From Frigidibacter albus (GTDB lineage Bacteria; Pseudomonadota; Alphaproteobacteria; Rhodobacterales; Rhodobacteraceae), in NCBI RefSeq assembly GCF_009908165.1, contig NZ_JAAAUC010000007.1:124001-188000 (forward strand): 64,000 nucleotides of DNA, read 5' to 3'. The notes below the pieces were generated by a model that worked only from the letters and a program-made list of their open reading frames with translations, searched no databases and was not told the origin of the DNA. Positions 43,905 through 52,973 of the stretch are shown here, in pieces. The first letter of the stretch is position 1, and every line of letters starts with the position of its first letter. The position numbers and the translations under genes are program-made.

Positions 43905-44057
43905 CCTTTTCCAAGTATCCTCGGGGGGCCGCGGGGGGCAGAAGGCCCCCCGCTTCTTGTTTCATGCGGGGCAGAAGGCCCCCGCTTCTTCGTTTCGGGC
44001 GGGGCAGAGGCCCCCGCTTCTTCGCGTCACGGCGGGGCAGACGGCCCGGCGGATTCC
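43905..44057. repeat. Intergenic repeat B expanded into a 33-bp tandem array
   Basis: The core TTTGCCTTTTCCAAGTATCCTCGGGGGG (43900-43928) is followed by four units whose GGGGCAG starts at 43935, 43968, 44001 and 44034: exactly 33 bp apart. Each unit can form a GGGGC-AGAAG-GCCCC-type hairpin and ends in CGCTTCTTCGTTTC-like sequence. It lies in the gap between the divergent DUF2189 and Bcr/CflA genes. Confidence 0.85.
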
Positions 44058-44113
44058 CCTGTCCCGGGCGCACGCCGTGGACAAGCCCCGCGCAACCGCA
44101 TAGCGATACGGCC

Positions 44114-45319
44114 ATGACCCGCGCGCGCTTCCTTGACCGGACCACTCCGCCCCATATCGCCACCCTCGTCCTGCTCTCGGGCCTTGGCGCGCTGAACATG
44201 AACATGTTCCTGCCCTCGCTGCCCGGAATGGCCCGCGATTTCGGGGTGGAGTACAGCGTGATGCAGCTGTCGGTGTCGGCCTATCTGGCGGTGTCGGCGG
44301 TGGTGCAACTGCTGATCGGCCCGATGTCGGACCGTTACGGCCGCCGCCCGGTGATCCTTTGCGCGCTGACGATCTTCGTGCTGGCGACGCTTGGCACGCT
44401 GCTGGCACCGACCGCCGGGGTCTTCCTCGGCTTCCGCATGATGCAGGCCTCGGTCGTCACCGGCCTCGTGCTCAGCCGCGCGGTGGTGCGCGACATGGTG
44501 CCGGGGCCGCAGGCCGCCTCGATGATCGGCTATGTCACTATGGGCATGTCGCTGGCACCGATGCTGGGCCCGATTGCGGGCGGCGCGCTGGACGAGGTGT
44601 TCGGCTGGCAGGCAACCTTCATCACCCTTGGTGCCTGCGGCCTGCTGGTGCTGGCGCTGGTCTGGGCCGATCTGGGCGAGACCGGGCGGCGCGGCAGCGG
44701 CAGCTTTGCCGATCAGGCGCGCCACTATCCCGAACTGCTGACCTCGCGCCGCTTCTGGGGCTATGCGCTGGCGGCCACCACTTCCTCGGGCGCCTTCTTC
44801 GCCTATATCGGCGGCGCGCCCTTTGTCGGGGCCGAGGTGTTCGGTCTCAGCCCGGCCGCCGTGGGGTATTACTTCGCCGCGCCCGCCATCGGCTATGCGC
44901 TTGGGAATTTCCTCTCCGGCCGTTACTCGGTGCGGCTGGGGATAGAGCGGATGGTGTTGGCCGGCGCCGTGGTCTCGACCCTGCCGCTGGGGGCGGCGCT
45001 GGCACTGGATCTGGCCGGACTCAGCCATCCGCTGACCTTCTTCCCCTTTGTCGGTCTCATGGCGCTTGGCAACGGGCTCCTGCTGCCCAATGCCAATGCC
45101 GGGATGATGTCGGTGCGGCCAGAGCTTGCCGGCACTGCCTCTGGCCTTGGCGGCACCATGACCATCGGCGGCGGTGCGGCGCTGGCGGCGCTGGCCGGCG
45201 CGCTGCTGAGCGTGCAAAGTGGCGCGACCCCGCTGCTGATGCTGATGCTGGTCTCTTCGGCCGCGTCGGTGCCCTCGATTCTCTGGGTCATGAAGCGCAA
45301 GAAGTCGCTCGGGATCTGA
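44114..45319 (+). CDS. Bcr/CflA family drug-resistance MFS transporter
   Basis: A 401-residue transporter with twelve predicted helices. The family motifs are clear: 'LGALNMNMFLPSLPGMARDF', 'MQLSVSAYLAVSAVVQLLIG', 'PMSDRYGRRPVILCAL' (motif A) and 'SRAVVRDMVPGPQAASMIGY' (motif C region). Family members export chloramphenicol, bicyclomycin or other compounds; the substrate here is unknown. The ATG at 44114 gives the expected N-terminus; the longer frame upstream runs into the tandem array. The gene is monocistronic; the PccR-like gene starts 93 bp downstream. Confidence 0.93.
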   Translation: MTRARFLDRTTPPHIATLVLLSGLGALNMNMFLPSLPGMARDFGVEYSVMQLSVSAYLAVSAVVQLLIGPMSDRYGRRPVILCALTIFVLATLGTLLAPTAGVFLGFRMMQASVVTGLVLSRAVVRDMVPGPQAASMIGYVTMGMSLAPMLGPIAGGALDEVFGWQATFITLGACGLLVLALVWADLGETGRRGSGSFADQARHYPELLTSRRFWGYALAATTSSGAFFAYIGGAPFVGAEVFGLSPAAVGYYFAAPAIGYALGNFLSGRYSVRLGIERMVLAGAVVSTLPLGAALALDLAGLSHPLTFFPFVGLMALGNGLLLPNANAGMMSVRPELAGTASGLGGTMTIGGGAALAALAGALLSVQSGATPLLMLMLVSSAASVPSILWVMKRKKSLGI

Positions 45320-45366
45320 CGCCCCCGCGCTGTCTTGCCGCTGGCCGGCAGGCTTGCCGGAGGGGG

Positions 45367-45396
45367 TTTGCAAAGGCTATGACTCGTTTCGCAAAC
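45367..45396. promoter_or_regulatory. Tandem TTTGCAAA-like operator upstream of the PccR-type regulator
   Basis: TTTGCAAA (45367-45374) is followed after 12 bp by GTTTCGCAAAC (45386-45396); both are palindromic. They lie 17-46 bp before the regulator's ATG. PccR of Rhodobacter sphaeroides is reported, as I recall, to recognise paired TTTGCAAA sites, so self-binding is likely. Confidence 0.7.
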
Positions 45397-45412
45397 TCCT
45401 GGGGGACACGGG

Positions 45413-46807
45413 ATGGCGACGCAGAAACTCTACGCGGGGCTCAAGCTCCGCGAGACGCGCGGACGGATGGGCCTGACGCAGAAGATCTTTGCGGAACGCC
45501 TGGGCGTGTCGCTGCCCTACCTCAACCAGATGGAGAACAATCACCGCCCGGTTTCGGCCGGCGTGGTGCTGGCGCTGGCGGGCGAATTCGGGCTCGACGT
45601 GACCGAGCTGTCGACGGGGGATGCCGAGCGGCTGGTCAGCGACATGCGCGAGGCGCTGGCCGATCCGGTCTTCGCCGATGCAACGCCGCCGCTGGCCGAT
45701 CTGCGGCTGGCGGCGTCGAATGCCCCGGCCTTGGCTCGGGCGTTTCTGGAGCTGCACCGGGCTTACCGACAGACCCATGAACGCCTCGCCTCGCTGGACG
45801 ACGCTCTTGGGCGCGACGACGCGGCGACGCTGACCAGCCCATGGGAGGAGGTGCGCGACTTCTTTCACTATTGCGACAATTACCTTGATGCCGTGGACCG
45901 CGCCGCCGAACGGTTTTCCTGCCCGGATGGCAAGCGCTTGGACCCGATGGTTCACGCGGCGGAGCTGCTGCGCGCCCGGGGCATAGAATTGCAGTTTTGC
46001 GATGTCGATGCGCTTCGCTCGCAGGCCGGCCACCGGCTGTTGATCTCCACCCGCGCCGCCACCGCGACGCAGCGGTTCCAGGTGTTGCATCAGGTCGCGC
46101 TGACCACGCAGAATGATCTGTTGGAGGCGACGCTGGACCTTGGCCGCTTCCAGTCCGAAACCTCGCGCGCCATCGCCAAGATCGGCCTCGCCAACTATTT
46201 CGCCGGCGCCGCGCTGCTGCCCTACCGCGCCTTTCTGGAGGCGGCGCAAGAGGCGCGGCATGATCTGGAGCGGCTGGCCGACCAGTTCGGCGCCTCGATC
46301 GAGCAGGTGGCGCATCGCCTGTCCACCCTGCAACGTCCCGGCGCCAAGGGCATCCCCTTCTACTTTGTCCGCGTCGATCAGGCCGGCACCATCACCAAGC
46401 GCCATTCTGCAACACGTTTGCAATTTGCACGCTTTGGCGGCGCCTGCCCGCTGTGGAACGTGCATCAGGCGTTTGAAACGCCGGGACGATTCCTGCGCCA
46501 GCTGGCCGAAACGCCCGACGGCGTGCGCTATCTCAGCCTCGCGCGCGATGTGTCCAAGCCCGGCGGGTCGTTCCACGCGCCGATCCGCCGCTATGCCATC
46601 GGGCTGGGATGCGAGGTCAGCCATGCCGCGCAGGTGGTCTATGCCGACGATCTGGACCCTTCGAACCCGCGCGCCTATCAGCCCATCGGCATTTCGTGCC
46701 GGATCTGCGAGCGGAAAGACTGCCACCAACGCTCCGTGCCACCCCTGGAGCGCCGATTGCGGGTGGATCCGGACCGGCGCGGGCTGCTGCCCTATGAGAT
46801 CGTCTGA
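45413..46807 (+). CDS. pccR: Short-chain fatty acyl-CoA regulator (PccR-like)
   Basis: A 464-residue regulator of the ScfR family. It has an N-terminal XRE HTH (about 7-65, 'LGVSLPYLNQMENNHRPVSA'), a central ImmA/IrrE-like segment with the family motif 'SRAIAKIGLANYFAGAALLP' (but without an HExxH protease site), and the C-terminal domain with four conserved cysteines ('CRICERKDCHQRS'). Family members sense propionyl-CoA or acetyl-CoA and control propionyl-CoA carboxylase or glyoxylate/propionate routes; the closest match by architecture is PccR. pccAB is not in the window. Two TTTGCAAA-like boxes precede it, suggesting autoregulation. A strong hairpin terminator follows. Confidence 0.9.
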   Translation: MATQKLYAGLKLRETRGRMGLTQKIFAERLGVSLPYLNQMENNHRPVSAGVVLALAGEFGLDVTELSTGDAERLVSDMREALADPVFADATPPLADLRLAASNAPALARAFLELHRAYRQTHERLASLDDALGRDDAATLTSPWEEVRDFFHYCDNYLDAVDRAAERFSCPDGKRLDPMVHAAELLRARGIELQFCDVDALRSQAGHRLLISTRAATATQRFQVLHQVALTTQNDLLEATLDLGRFQSETSRAIAKIGLANYFAGAALLPYRAFLEAAQEARHDLERLADQFGASIEQVAHRLSTLQRPGAKGIPFYFVRVDQAGTITKRHSATRLQFARFGGACPLWNVHQAFETPGRFLRQLAETPDGVRYLSLARDVSKPGGSFHAPIRRYAIGLGCEVSHAAQVVYADDLDPSNPRAYQPIGISCRICERKDCHQRSVPPLERRLRVDPDRRGLLPYEIV

Positions 46808-46826
46808 CCGGGTAGCCTGAAACGCA

Positions 46827-46858
46827 AAGGGCCCCCGGTTTGCACCCGGGGGCCCCTT
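46827..46858. terminator. Strong hairpin terminator between convergent genes
   Basis: AAGGGCCCCCGG (46827-46838), loop TTTGCAC, CCGGGGGCCCCTT (46846-46858). Symmetric A and T ends let it work for both the pccR-like gene and the YdcH gene facing it. Confidence 0.85.
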
Positions 46859-46870
46859 CACGGCAACGGA

Positions 46871-47110
46871 TCAGGCCTTTGCCAGCATCCGCGCCAGATC
46901 ATCCTTCAGCGCCGCGCGCTTCTTGCGCATCTCGACCTCGACCAGTTGTTCCACCGGTTCGATCTTGGTTTCGGCGCGGTGAACGTCGCGGTTGATCTCG
47001 TGATATTCCTCGAGGATCCGCGCGAAATGCGCGTCCGAAGCCTTCAGGGCGTGGATCTTCTCGGCTTCACCCGGAAAATCCTCATAAACGTCATGGGGGG
47101 TGTTCGACAT
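46871..47110 (-). CDS. YdcH family (DUF465) small helical protein
   Basis: A 79-residue coiled-coil protein. Family landmarks 'SNTPHDVYEDFPGEAEKIHA' and 'HFARILEEYHEINRDVHRAE' are followed by 'RKKRAALKDDLARML'. Function is not established for this widespread family. The ATG at 47110 has GGGAG nine bases upstream, so the longer upstream frame is rejected. Its terminator is shared with pccR. Confidence 0.9.
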   Translation of the reverse strand: MSNTPHDVYEDFPGEAEKIHALKASDAHFARILEEYHEINRDVHRAETKIEPVEQLVEVEMRKKRAALKDDLARMLAKA

Positions 47111-47193
47111 CGGTATCTCCCTTTTCCTGTCTGTCCAGAACAGGTTAGCCGCCGGATCGGGGCGCCACATTGACACGCATCAAGTTTGACGCC

Positions 47194-47853
47194 CTATCCG
47201 CCCGCCCGGCGCCATCCCGCCGCCTGCGCCTCCGCCTCGGTGCAGAACCAGCGCTCGCCCGCGCCGGTGTCGATGCGGGTGTCGGCCCAGCTTCGGCTGC
47301 CGGGGACGTGGTAGATGCGGCCGCGGGACGAAATGTTGCCCTTGATGGCACAGTCCCCGGGCACCGCTTGGGCAGGAGCCCGGCCTGCCGCGCGGAAGGC
47401 ATCCGGCCGCTCCACCTCGCCCTCCCACAGCCCGATTCCGGCCACTGCCGCGCGCTTTTCGGCGTCGACATAGTCCAGCGAATACTGGCGGTACGCGAAG
47501 GCCGCGCCCTGCGCCACCATCTGCGCCGCCACGTCGCCGCCTGCTCCGGTGCAGGTGGCGACCAGCCGACCATAGCGGTCCTGCTCTCGGCCCTTGCAGC
47601 GCAGCCCGCCACGGGCGAGCTCCGCCAGCACATCGCGCGCCCAGGCCCCGCAGGCCCAGGCCCGGCCCTCGCGGGTGCAGCTTTGCGACATCTCCGGCGC
47701 GTCGATGCCGTAGAGGCGGACCGTGACACCTTCCACCTCCACCGTATCGCCATCGATGATCCGCGCCGAGCCCGCCACGGTTTGCGCCCCAGCGGGCCCC
47801 GCAAGCAAAGCCGTCAGCAGGGCGAGACCAAAGAGTGAACGAAGTGTTAACAT
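47194..47853 (-). CDS. Secreted thermonuclease-like protein with C-terminal 'sunset'-type domain
   Basis: A 219-residue protein: signal peptide ('LFGLALLTALLAGPAGAQ', cleavage after AGA), SNase domain at about 27-125 with 'RIIDGDTVEVEGVTVRLYGI', the catalytic Arg/Glu region 'DAPEMSQSCTREGRAWACG' and 'REQDRYGRLVATCTGAGGD', then a separate C-terminal module (about 165-215, 'IKGNISSRGRIYHVPGSRSW', 'ERWFCTEAEAQAAGWRRAG') known in other nucleases and exopolysaccharide proteins. It probably degrades nucleic acid outside the cytoplasm. The C-terminal module is of unknown role. The ATG at 47853 follows GAAGGGGG. Confidence 0.9.
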   Translation of the reverse strand: MLTLRSLFGLALLTALLAGPAGAQTVAGSARIIDGDTVEVEGVTVRLYGIDAPEMSQSCTREGRAWACGAWARDVLAELARGGLRCKGREQDRYGRLVATCTGAGGDVAAQMVAQGAAFAYRQYSLDYVDAEKRAAVAGIGLWEGEVERPDAFRAAGRAPAQAVPGDCAIKGNISSRGRIYHVPGSRSWADTRIDTGAGERWFCTEAEAQAAGWRRAGG

Positions 47854-48009
47854 GCCCCCTTCTGTCAGCCGCGCCCCCGCAGGGCAAGCGCTGACGGGCG
47901 CCATGGTGAACGCAGCCTCGACCGCCGGCCAAGACCCGCTTGCGCAGCCTCCGCGCATCGGGGATGGTCGGCCCCGCCGCGCCCGGTCGCGCGGATCCGA
48001 AGGCACCTG

Positions 48010-49131
48010 ATGATCCTGCTCCAGAATGGTCCCGGCGGTCGCCCCGCCCTGTTCGATGCGCCTAGCGCCCTGATCCGCGCCGGCAGCGCGGCCGAGGTCG
48101 CGCCCGCCTTGCAGCAGGCCGAGGCGGCGCTGGCGGCGGGGCATTGGGTCGCGGGAATGCTGGCCTATGAGGCGGGCTTTGCGCTGGAACCGGCGCTGGC
48201 GGGGCTGCAAAGCCCGGGCGGCCCGCTGGTCCACCTTGGGGTCTATGACGCGCCGCGCGATGCCACGGGCACCCTTGCGCGCGCCGAGGCCGAGGCATCC
48301 GATGCGCGCCTGACCGCCCCCCTCCCCACGCTCTCCCGCGCCGACCATGCCGAGGCCATCGCCCGCGCGCTGGAGCTGATCCGGGCTGGCGATTGTTATC
48401 AGGTCAACCTGACCTTCCCGCTGGCTGCCGAGGCGCAAGGCACCCCCCTCGGCCTCTATGCCGCGCTGTCGCGGGTGCAGCCGGTGGGGCATGGCGCGGT
48501 GGTGGCGCTGCCCGAGGCGCCGGCGCTGGTCTCGCTCTCGCCGGAGTCGTTCTTCGCCACCGATGCTGCCGGCGGCATCACTGTGCGGCCGATGAAGGGC
48601 ACAAGGCCGCGCCATCCCGATCCTGCGCAGGATGCCGCGCTGGCTGCCGAGTTGCGCAGCGCGGTGAAGGACCGGGCCGAGAACCTGATGATCGTCGATC
48701 TGATGCGCAATGACCTGTCGCGGATCTGCCGGGTCGGCTCGGTGCGGGTGCCGCAGCTGTTTGAGGTCGAAAGCTTCGCCACCGTGCATCAGATGGTGTC
48801 CGAGGTGCGGGGCCAGCTTCTCCCCGGCACCGGGCTCGCCGGCATCCTGCGCGCGATCTTCCCCTGCGGGTCGATCACCGGCGCGCCGAAGATCCGGGCG
48901 ATGCGGATCATCCATGATCTGGAGCCTGCCCCCCGCGGCGCCTATTGCGGGGCGATCGGCTGGGCGGGGCCGGATGGCGCCTCAGCCTTCAACGTGGCGA
49001 TCCGCACGCTGGTGCTGCATCCGGGCGGCGCGGTCACACTGAATGTCGGCGGCGGCGTGGTGGCCGACAGCACTGCGGACGGCGAATGGGAGGAGGCGCT
49101 GTGGAAAGCCCGTTTCGCCCGTCTGACCTGA
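48010..49131 (+). CDS. pabB: Aminodeoxychorismate synthase component I
   Basis: A 373-residue chorismate-utilising enzyme making 4-amino-4-deoxychorismate for folate. The catalytic core is intact: 'IRAGDCYQVNLTFPL', 'PMKGTRPRHPDP', 'RAENLMIVDLMRNDLSRICR', 'EVESFATVHQMVSEVRG', 'AIFPCGSITGAPKIRAMRII' and 'GAYCGAIGWAGPDGASAFNV'. It is shorter at the N-terminus than E. coli PabB. The glutamine amidotransferase PabA is not in the window. pabC overlaps its end by 31 bp, forming the two-step pair to p-aminobenzoate. Confidence 0.94.
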   Translation: MILLQNGPGGRPALFDAPSALIRAGSAAEVAPALQQAEAALAAGHWVAGMLAYEAGFALEPALAGLQSPGGPLVHLGVYDAPRDATGTLARAEAEASDARLTAPLPTLSRADHAEAIARALELIRAGDCYQVNLTFPLAAEAQGTPLGLYAALSRVQPVGHGAVVALPEAPALVSLSPESFFATDAAGGITVRPMKGTRPRHPDPAQDAALAAELRSAVKDRAENLMIVDLMRNDLSRICRVGSVRVPQLFEVESFATVHQMVSEVRGQLLPGTGLAGILRAIFPCGSITGAPKIRAMRIIHDLEPAPRGAYCGAIGWAGPDGASAFNVAIRTLVLHPGGAVTLNVGGGVVADSTADGEWEEALWKARFARLT

Positions 49132-49736
49132 CCCCGGACCTGCGCCTGATCGAGACCCTGGGATGGGACGGGCAGCGCCTTGTGCGGTTGGAGCGGCACC
49201 TGGACCGCCTCGCCCGCAGCGCCGCACGGCTGGGGTTTGCCCATGACCCCGAGGCCATTGCCGAAGCCCTCGTCCCCATCACCGGCCCCGCCCCCCTGCG
49301 GGTGCGGCTGACGCTGGCGCAGGACGGGCGCGCCGAAGTCACCCACGCCCCGCTCGCGCCGAACCCCGCCCTCTGGCATGTCGCGCTGGCGCAGACGCGG
49401 CTGGACGCCGCCGACCCGTGGCTCGGCATCAAGACCACCCGCCGCCAGCTCTATGACCGGGACCGCGCCGCGCTGCCTGCAGGCGTGGACGAATGGATCT
49501 ACGCCAACCAACACGGCGAGCTGTGCGAGGGCACCATCACCACCCTCTTCTTCGACCTCGGCACCGGCCTCTGCACCCCGCCGCTGCGCTGCGGCCTGCT
49601 CCCCGGCTGCCTGCGCGCGGAGCTGCTGGAGACGGGCGCCGCGCGGGAAGCGGTCCTCAAACTCACCGACCTCCCCCGCGCCCGGCTGTGGATGGGCAAT
49701 TCGCTGCGCGGGCTGATCCCGGCGCAGCTGCGTTAG
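49101..49736 (+). CDS. pabC: Aminodeoxychorismate lyase (class IV aminotransferase fold)
   Basis: A 211-residue PLP enzyme that splits aminodeoxychorismate into p-aminobenzoate and pyruvate. PLP-site features include the lysine in '[17 protein letters not shown]' and the Glu region '[20 protein letters not shown]', plus '[13 protein letters not shown]' at the end. It is short for the family. The GTG at 49101 has GGGAGGAGG upstream and overlaps pabB by 31 bp. Its TAG stop overlaps the TAA stop of the convergent betA by 2 bp. Confidence 0.88.
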   Translation: MESPFRPSDLTPDLRLIETLGWDGQRLVRLERHLDRLARSAARLGFAHDPEAIAEALVPITGPAPLRVRLTLAQDGRAEVTHAPLAPNPALWHVALAQTRLDAADPWLGIKTTRRQLYDRDRAALPAGVDEWIYANQHGELCEGTITTLFFDLGTGLCTPPLRCGLLPGCLRAELLETGAAREAVLKLTDLPRARLWMGNSLRGLIPAQLR

Positions 49737-51391
49737 CGCTGTGCCACCTGCCAGGCCGGGCTCTGCCACGGCACCGCATTGGAGGGCGCCAGCATCCCCT
49801 TGCCAAGGATATGGTCCGCCGCCTTCTCGCCGGTCATGATCGAGGGCGCGTTGAGGTTGCCATTGGTGATGCTGGGGAAGATCGAGCTGTCGGCAACCCG
49901 CAGCCCCTCCACCCCGATCACCCGGCATTCGGGGTCCACCACCGCCATCGGGTCATTCGCCGCGCCGATCCGCGCCGTGCCGCAGGGGTGATAGGCGCTT
50001 TCGGCGTGCTCGCGGATGAAGCGGTCGATCTGGTCATCACTCTCCACCGCCGCGCCCGGCTGGATCTCATGCTTCACATAAGGCGCAAAGGCCGCCTGCC
50101 CGAAGATCTCGCGGGTCAGGCGCACGCAGCGGCGGAACTCCTCCCAATCCTCGGGCTGGCTCATGTAGTTGAAGCGGATCACCGGCGCGGCGCGCGGATC
50201 GGCCGAGCGCAGGGTGACGGAGCCGCGCGAGCGCGAGCGCATCGGGCCGACATGCACCTGAAAGCCGTGGCCTTCCGCCGCGACCTTGCCGTCATAGCGC
50301 ACCGCGATGGGCAGGAAGTGGTACTGGATGTCGGGATACTCCACCCCGGGGGCCGAGCGGATGAAGGCGCAGCTTTCGAACTGGTTCGACGCGCCAAGCC
50401 CGCGCCCGGTGAACAGCCACTGCGCGCCGATGCCCGCCTTGCCGAGCAGGTTCCAGTATTTGTAAAGCGTGACAGGCAGTTTCGAGGCGAACTGCATGTA
50501 GACCTCCAGATGGTCCTGCAGGTTCGCGCCCACCCCCGGCCGGTCGGCGACCAGCTCGATGCCATGCTCCGCCAGATGCGCCGCCGGGCCGATGCCCGAC
50601 AGCATCAGGAGTTTGGGCGTGTTGATGGAGGAGGCCGACAGGATCACCTCCGCCCGCGCGCCGATCACCTCTGTCTTGCCGCCGCGCTCCACCTCGACCC
50701 CCACCGCGCGGCCGTCCTTGATTACCACCCGCAGCGCCAAAGCGCGCACCAGAGTGCAGTTGCCGGTCTTCAGCGCCGGGCGCAGATAGGCGTTGGCGGC
50801 AGACCAGCGCCGGCCCTTCCAGATCGTCGCCTCCATCGGGCCGAAGCCTTCCTGCTTCTCGCCGTTGTAATCGCTGGTCAGCTCATACCCCGCCTGCTTG
50901 CCCGCCTCGATGAACGCGGAAAACAGCGGGTTCGACCGCGGGCCGCGGGTGATGTGCAGGGGGCCGCTGTCGCCGCGCCAGGTTGCATCGGCCCCGTTCT
51001 CGCCGCCGTGCCAGGTCTCCATCCGCTTGAAATAGGGCAGCACATCGGCATAGCCCCAACCCTGCGCGCCCATCTCGGCCCAGGTGTCGAAGTCGCGGGC
51101 ATTGCCGCGCACGAACACCATGCCGTTGATCGAGGACGACCCGCCCACCACCTTGCCGCGCGGGGTGGCAAGGCTGCGGCCGCCCAGATGCGGCTCGGGT
51201 TCCGACTTCAGGCCCCAGTCATAGATGCCCATGTTCATCGGATAGCTCAGCGCCGCCGGCATCTGGATGAAGGGCCCGGCATCGGTGCCGCCATGCTCGA
51301 TCACCAGCACCTTGTGCCCGGCCCCGGCCAGCCGGTAGGCCACCGCCGATCCGGCCGAGCCAGAGCCCACGATCACATAATCCGCTTCCAT
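49733..51391 (-). CDS. betA: Choline dehydrogenase
   Basis: A 552-residue GMC oxidoreductase that oxidises choline to betaine aldehyde at the membrane. The FAD Rossmann motif is at the N-terminus ('[20 protein letters not shown]'), GMC signatures are '[20 protein letters not shown]' and '[19 protein letters not shown]', and the active-site His is in '[20 protein letters not shown]'. The ATG at 51391 ('MEADYVI') is preferred, since GGGACGACC precedes it and upstream sequence has no family match. It is the last gene of betI-betC-betB-betA. Confidence 0.95.
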   Translation of the reverse strand: MEADYVIVGSGSAGSAVAYRLAGAGHKVLVIEHGGTDAGPFIQMPAALSYPMNMGIYDWGLKSEPEPHLGGRSLATPRGKVVGGSSSINGMVFVRGNARDFDTWAEMGAQGWGYADVLPYFKRMETWHGGENGADATWRGDSGPLHITRGPRSNPLFSAFIEAGKQAGYELTSDYNGEKQEGFGPMEATIWKGRRWSAANAYLRPALKTGNCTLVRALALRVVIKDGRAVGVEVERGGKTEVIGARAEVILSASSINTPKLLMLSGIGPAAHLAEHGIELVADRPGVGANLQDHLEVYMQFASKLPVTLYKYWNLLGKAGIGAQWLFTGRGLGASNQFESCAFIRSAPGVEYPDIQYHFLPIAVRYDGKVAAEGHGFQVHVGPMRSRSRGSVTLRSADPRAAPVIRFNYMSQPEDWEEFRRCVRLTREIFGQAAFAPYVKHEIQPGAAVESDDQIDRFIREHAESAYHPCGTARIGAANDPMAVVDPECRVIGVEGLRVADSSIFPSITNGNLNAPSIMTGEKAADHILGKGMLAPSNAVPWQSPAWQVAQR

Positions 51392-51473
51392 CCTGGTCGT
51401 CCCTCGTTCCGGCGGGCGCAGCCCGACCGGCAAAAACATCGTTCCTGTCCGGCGGCGCCGGGAATTGCGGCCG

Positions 51474-52934
51474 TCAGTAGGGCGCGTCCACCGGGCCCAT
51501 GCCGACATAAACCGACTTCACTTGCGTATAATGCTCGATGGCGGCGCGGGAATTCTCGCGCCCGACCCCCGATTGCTTGACCCCGCCGAAGGGCGCCTCA
51601 ACGGGCGTCAGGTTATAGGCGTTGATCCAGCAGGTGCCGGCTTCCAGCCCCGCCGCCATCCGGTGGCCGCGGGCGATGTCGCGGGTGAAGACGCCGGCTG
51701 CGAGGCCGAATTCGGTGGCATTGGCGCGGGCGAGAACCTCGTCCTCGGTGCCGAAATCCAGCACCGCCATCACCGGCCCGAAGATCTCCTCGCGCGCAAT
51801 CGACATCCCATCCGTCACATCCGCGAAGACCGTCGGCTGGATGTAATAGCCCGAGTTCAGCAGCACCCGCGCCCCGCCCGTCACCAGCCGGGCGCCCTCC
51901 TCCTGCCCGGCGGCGATGTGGCCCGCGACCTTCTCCAGCTGCGCCGCGCTGACCAGCGGGCCCATCTGCGTCGCCTCCTCGCGCGGGTCTCCCAGCACGA
52001 TCGCCTCGGTCCGCACCTTCAGCCGGTCCAGGAACCGCTCCTTGATGCCACCCTGCACGAACACCCGGGTGCCGTTGGAACAGACCTGCCCGGCCGAGTA
52101 GAAATTGCCCAGCATCGCCGCGCCGACCGCGTCTTCCAGATCGGCATCGTCGAAGATGACCAGCGGCGACTTGCCGCCAAGCTCCATCGTCACATGCCGC
52201 ATCCCCTCGGCGGCAGCCGCATAGACGCGGCGCCCCGTGGGAACAGACCCGGTGAGTGAGACCTTGGCGACGCGCGGATCGGTGATCAGCCCCGCGCCCA
52301 CCGCGCCGCGGCCCTGCACCACGTTGAAGAGGCCGGCGGGCAGCCCCGCCTCGATGTAGATCTCGGCCAGTTTCAGCGTGCACAGCGGCGTGGTTTCCGA
52401 GGGCTTGAACACCATCGCATTGCCGAAGGCGAGCGCGGGGGCAGACTTCCAGCAGGCGATCTGGGTGGGGTAGTTCCACGCGCCGATGCCGACGCAGACG
52501 CCCAGCGGCTCGCGGATCGTGTAGACGAAGTCGCGCCCCAGAGGGATGGTCTCGCCGGTCACCGTGGGGGCCAGCCCCGCGAAATATTCCAGCGCATCGG
52601 CGCCAGAGCTGGCATCGGCCACCAGCGTTTCCTGGATCGGCTTGCCGGTATCGAGCGTTTCCAGCGCCGAAAGCTCGGCATTCCGCTCGCGGATCAGGGC
52701 GGCGGCGCGGTGCAGGATGCGGGCCCGCTCCACCGGCTTACGGGCGGCCCAGTCCTTCTGCGCGCGGGTGGCCGAGGCGAGCGCCGCCTCGACGATCTCG
52801 GGTGTCGCCTCATGCAGCCGGGCGATCACCTCGCCGGTGCCGGGGAAGATCACGTCGATCACCGCGCCGGCGCTGTCCTCGACATAGGCGCCGTCGATGA
52901 AGTGGCTGGCCGTTGGTTGGGCGATCAGGGTCAT
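51474..52934 (-). CDS. betB: Betaine aldehyde dehydrogenase
   Basis: A 486-residue NAD(P)-dependent enzyme that converts betaine aldehyde to glycine betaine. The catalytic Cys is in '[19 protein letters not shown]', the Glu in '[20 protein letters not shown]', the cofactor loop in '[20 protein letters not shown]', and '[20 protein letters not shown]' is at the end. The ATG at 52934 is chosen because GGAGA precedes it and the family starts '[15 protein letters not shown]'. It lies 82 bp upstream of betA and 40 bp after betC on the same strand. Confidence 0.96.
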   Translation of the reverse strand: MTLIAQPTASHFIDGAYVEDSAGAVIDVIFPGTGEVIARLHEATPEIVEAALASATRAQKDWAARKPVERARILHRAAALIRERNAELSALETLDTGKPIQETLVADASSGADALEYFAGLAPTVTGETIPLGRDFVYTIREPLGVCVGIGAWNYPTQIACWKSAPALAFGNAMVFKPSETTPLCTLKLAEIYIEAGLPAGLFNVVQGRGAVGAGLITDPRVAKVSLTGSVPTGRRVYAAAAEGMRHVTMELGGKSPLVIFDDADLEDAVGAAMLGNFYSAGQVCSNGTRVFVQGGIKERFLDRLKVRTEAIVLGDPREEATQMGPLVSAAQLEKVAGHIAAGQEEGARLVTGGARVLLNSGYYIQPTVFADVTDGMSIAREEIFGPVMAVLDFGTEDEVLARANATEFGLAAGVFTRDIARGHRMAAGLEAGTCWINAYNLTPVEAPFGGVKQSGVGRENSRAAIEHYTQVKSVYVGMGPVDAPY

Positions 52935-52973
52935 GGGTCTCTCCGGCAATTCGTGAATGTGTGGCCGCGGCGA

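Noticed and set aside
43935-44057. 33-bp array as a CRISPR
   Set aside because: Units are contiguous near-identical hairpins without unique spacers, and there are no cas genes.
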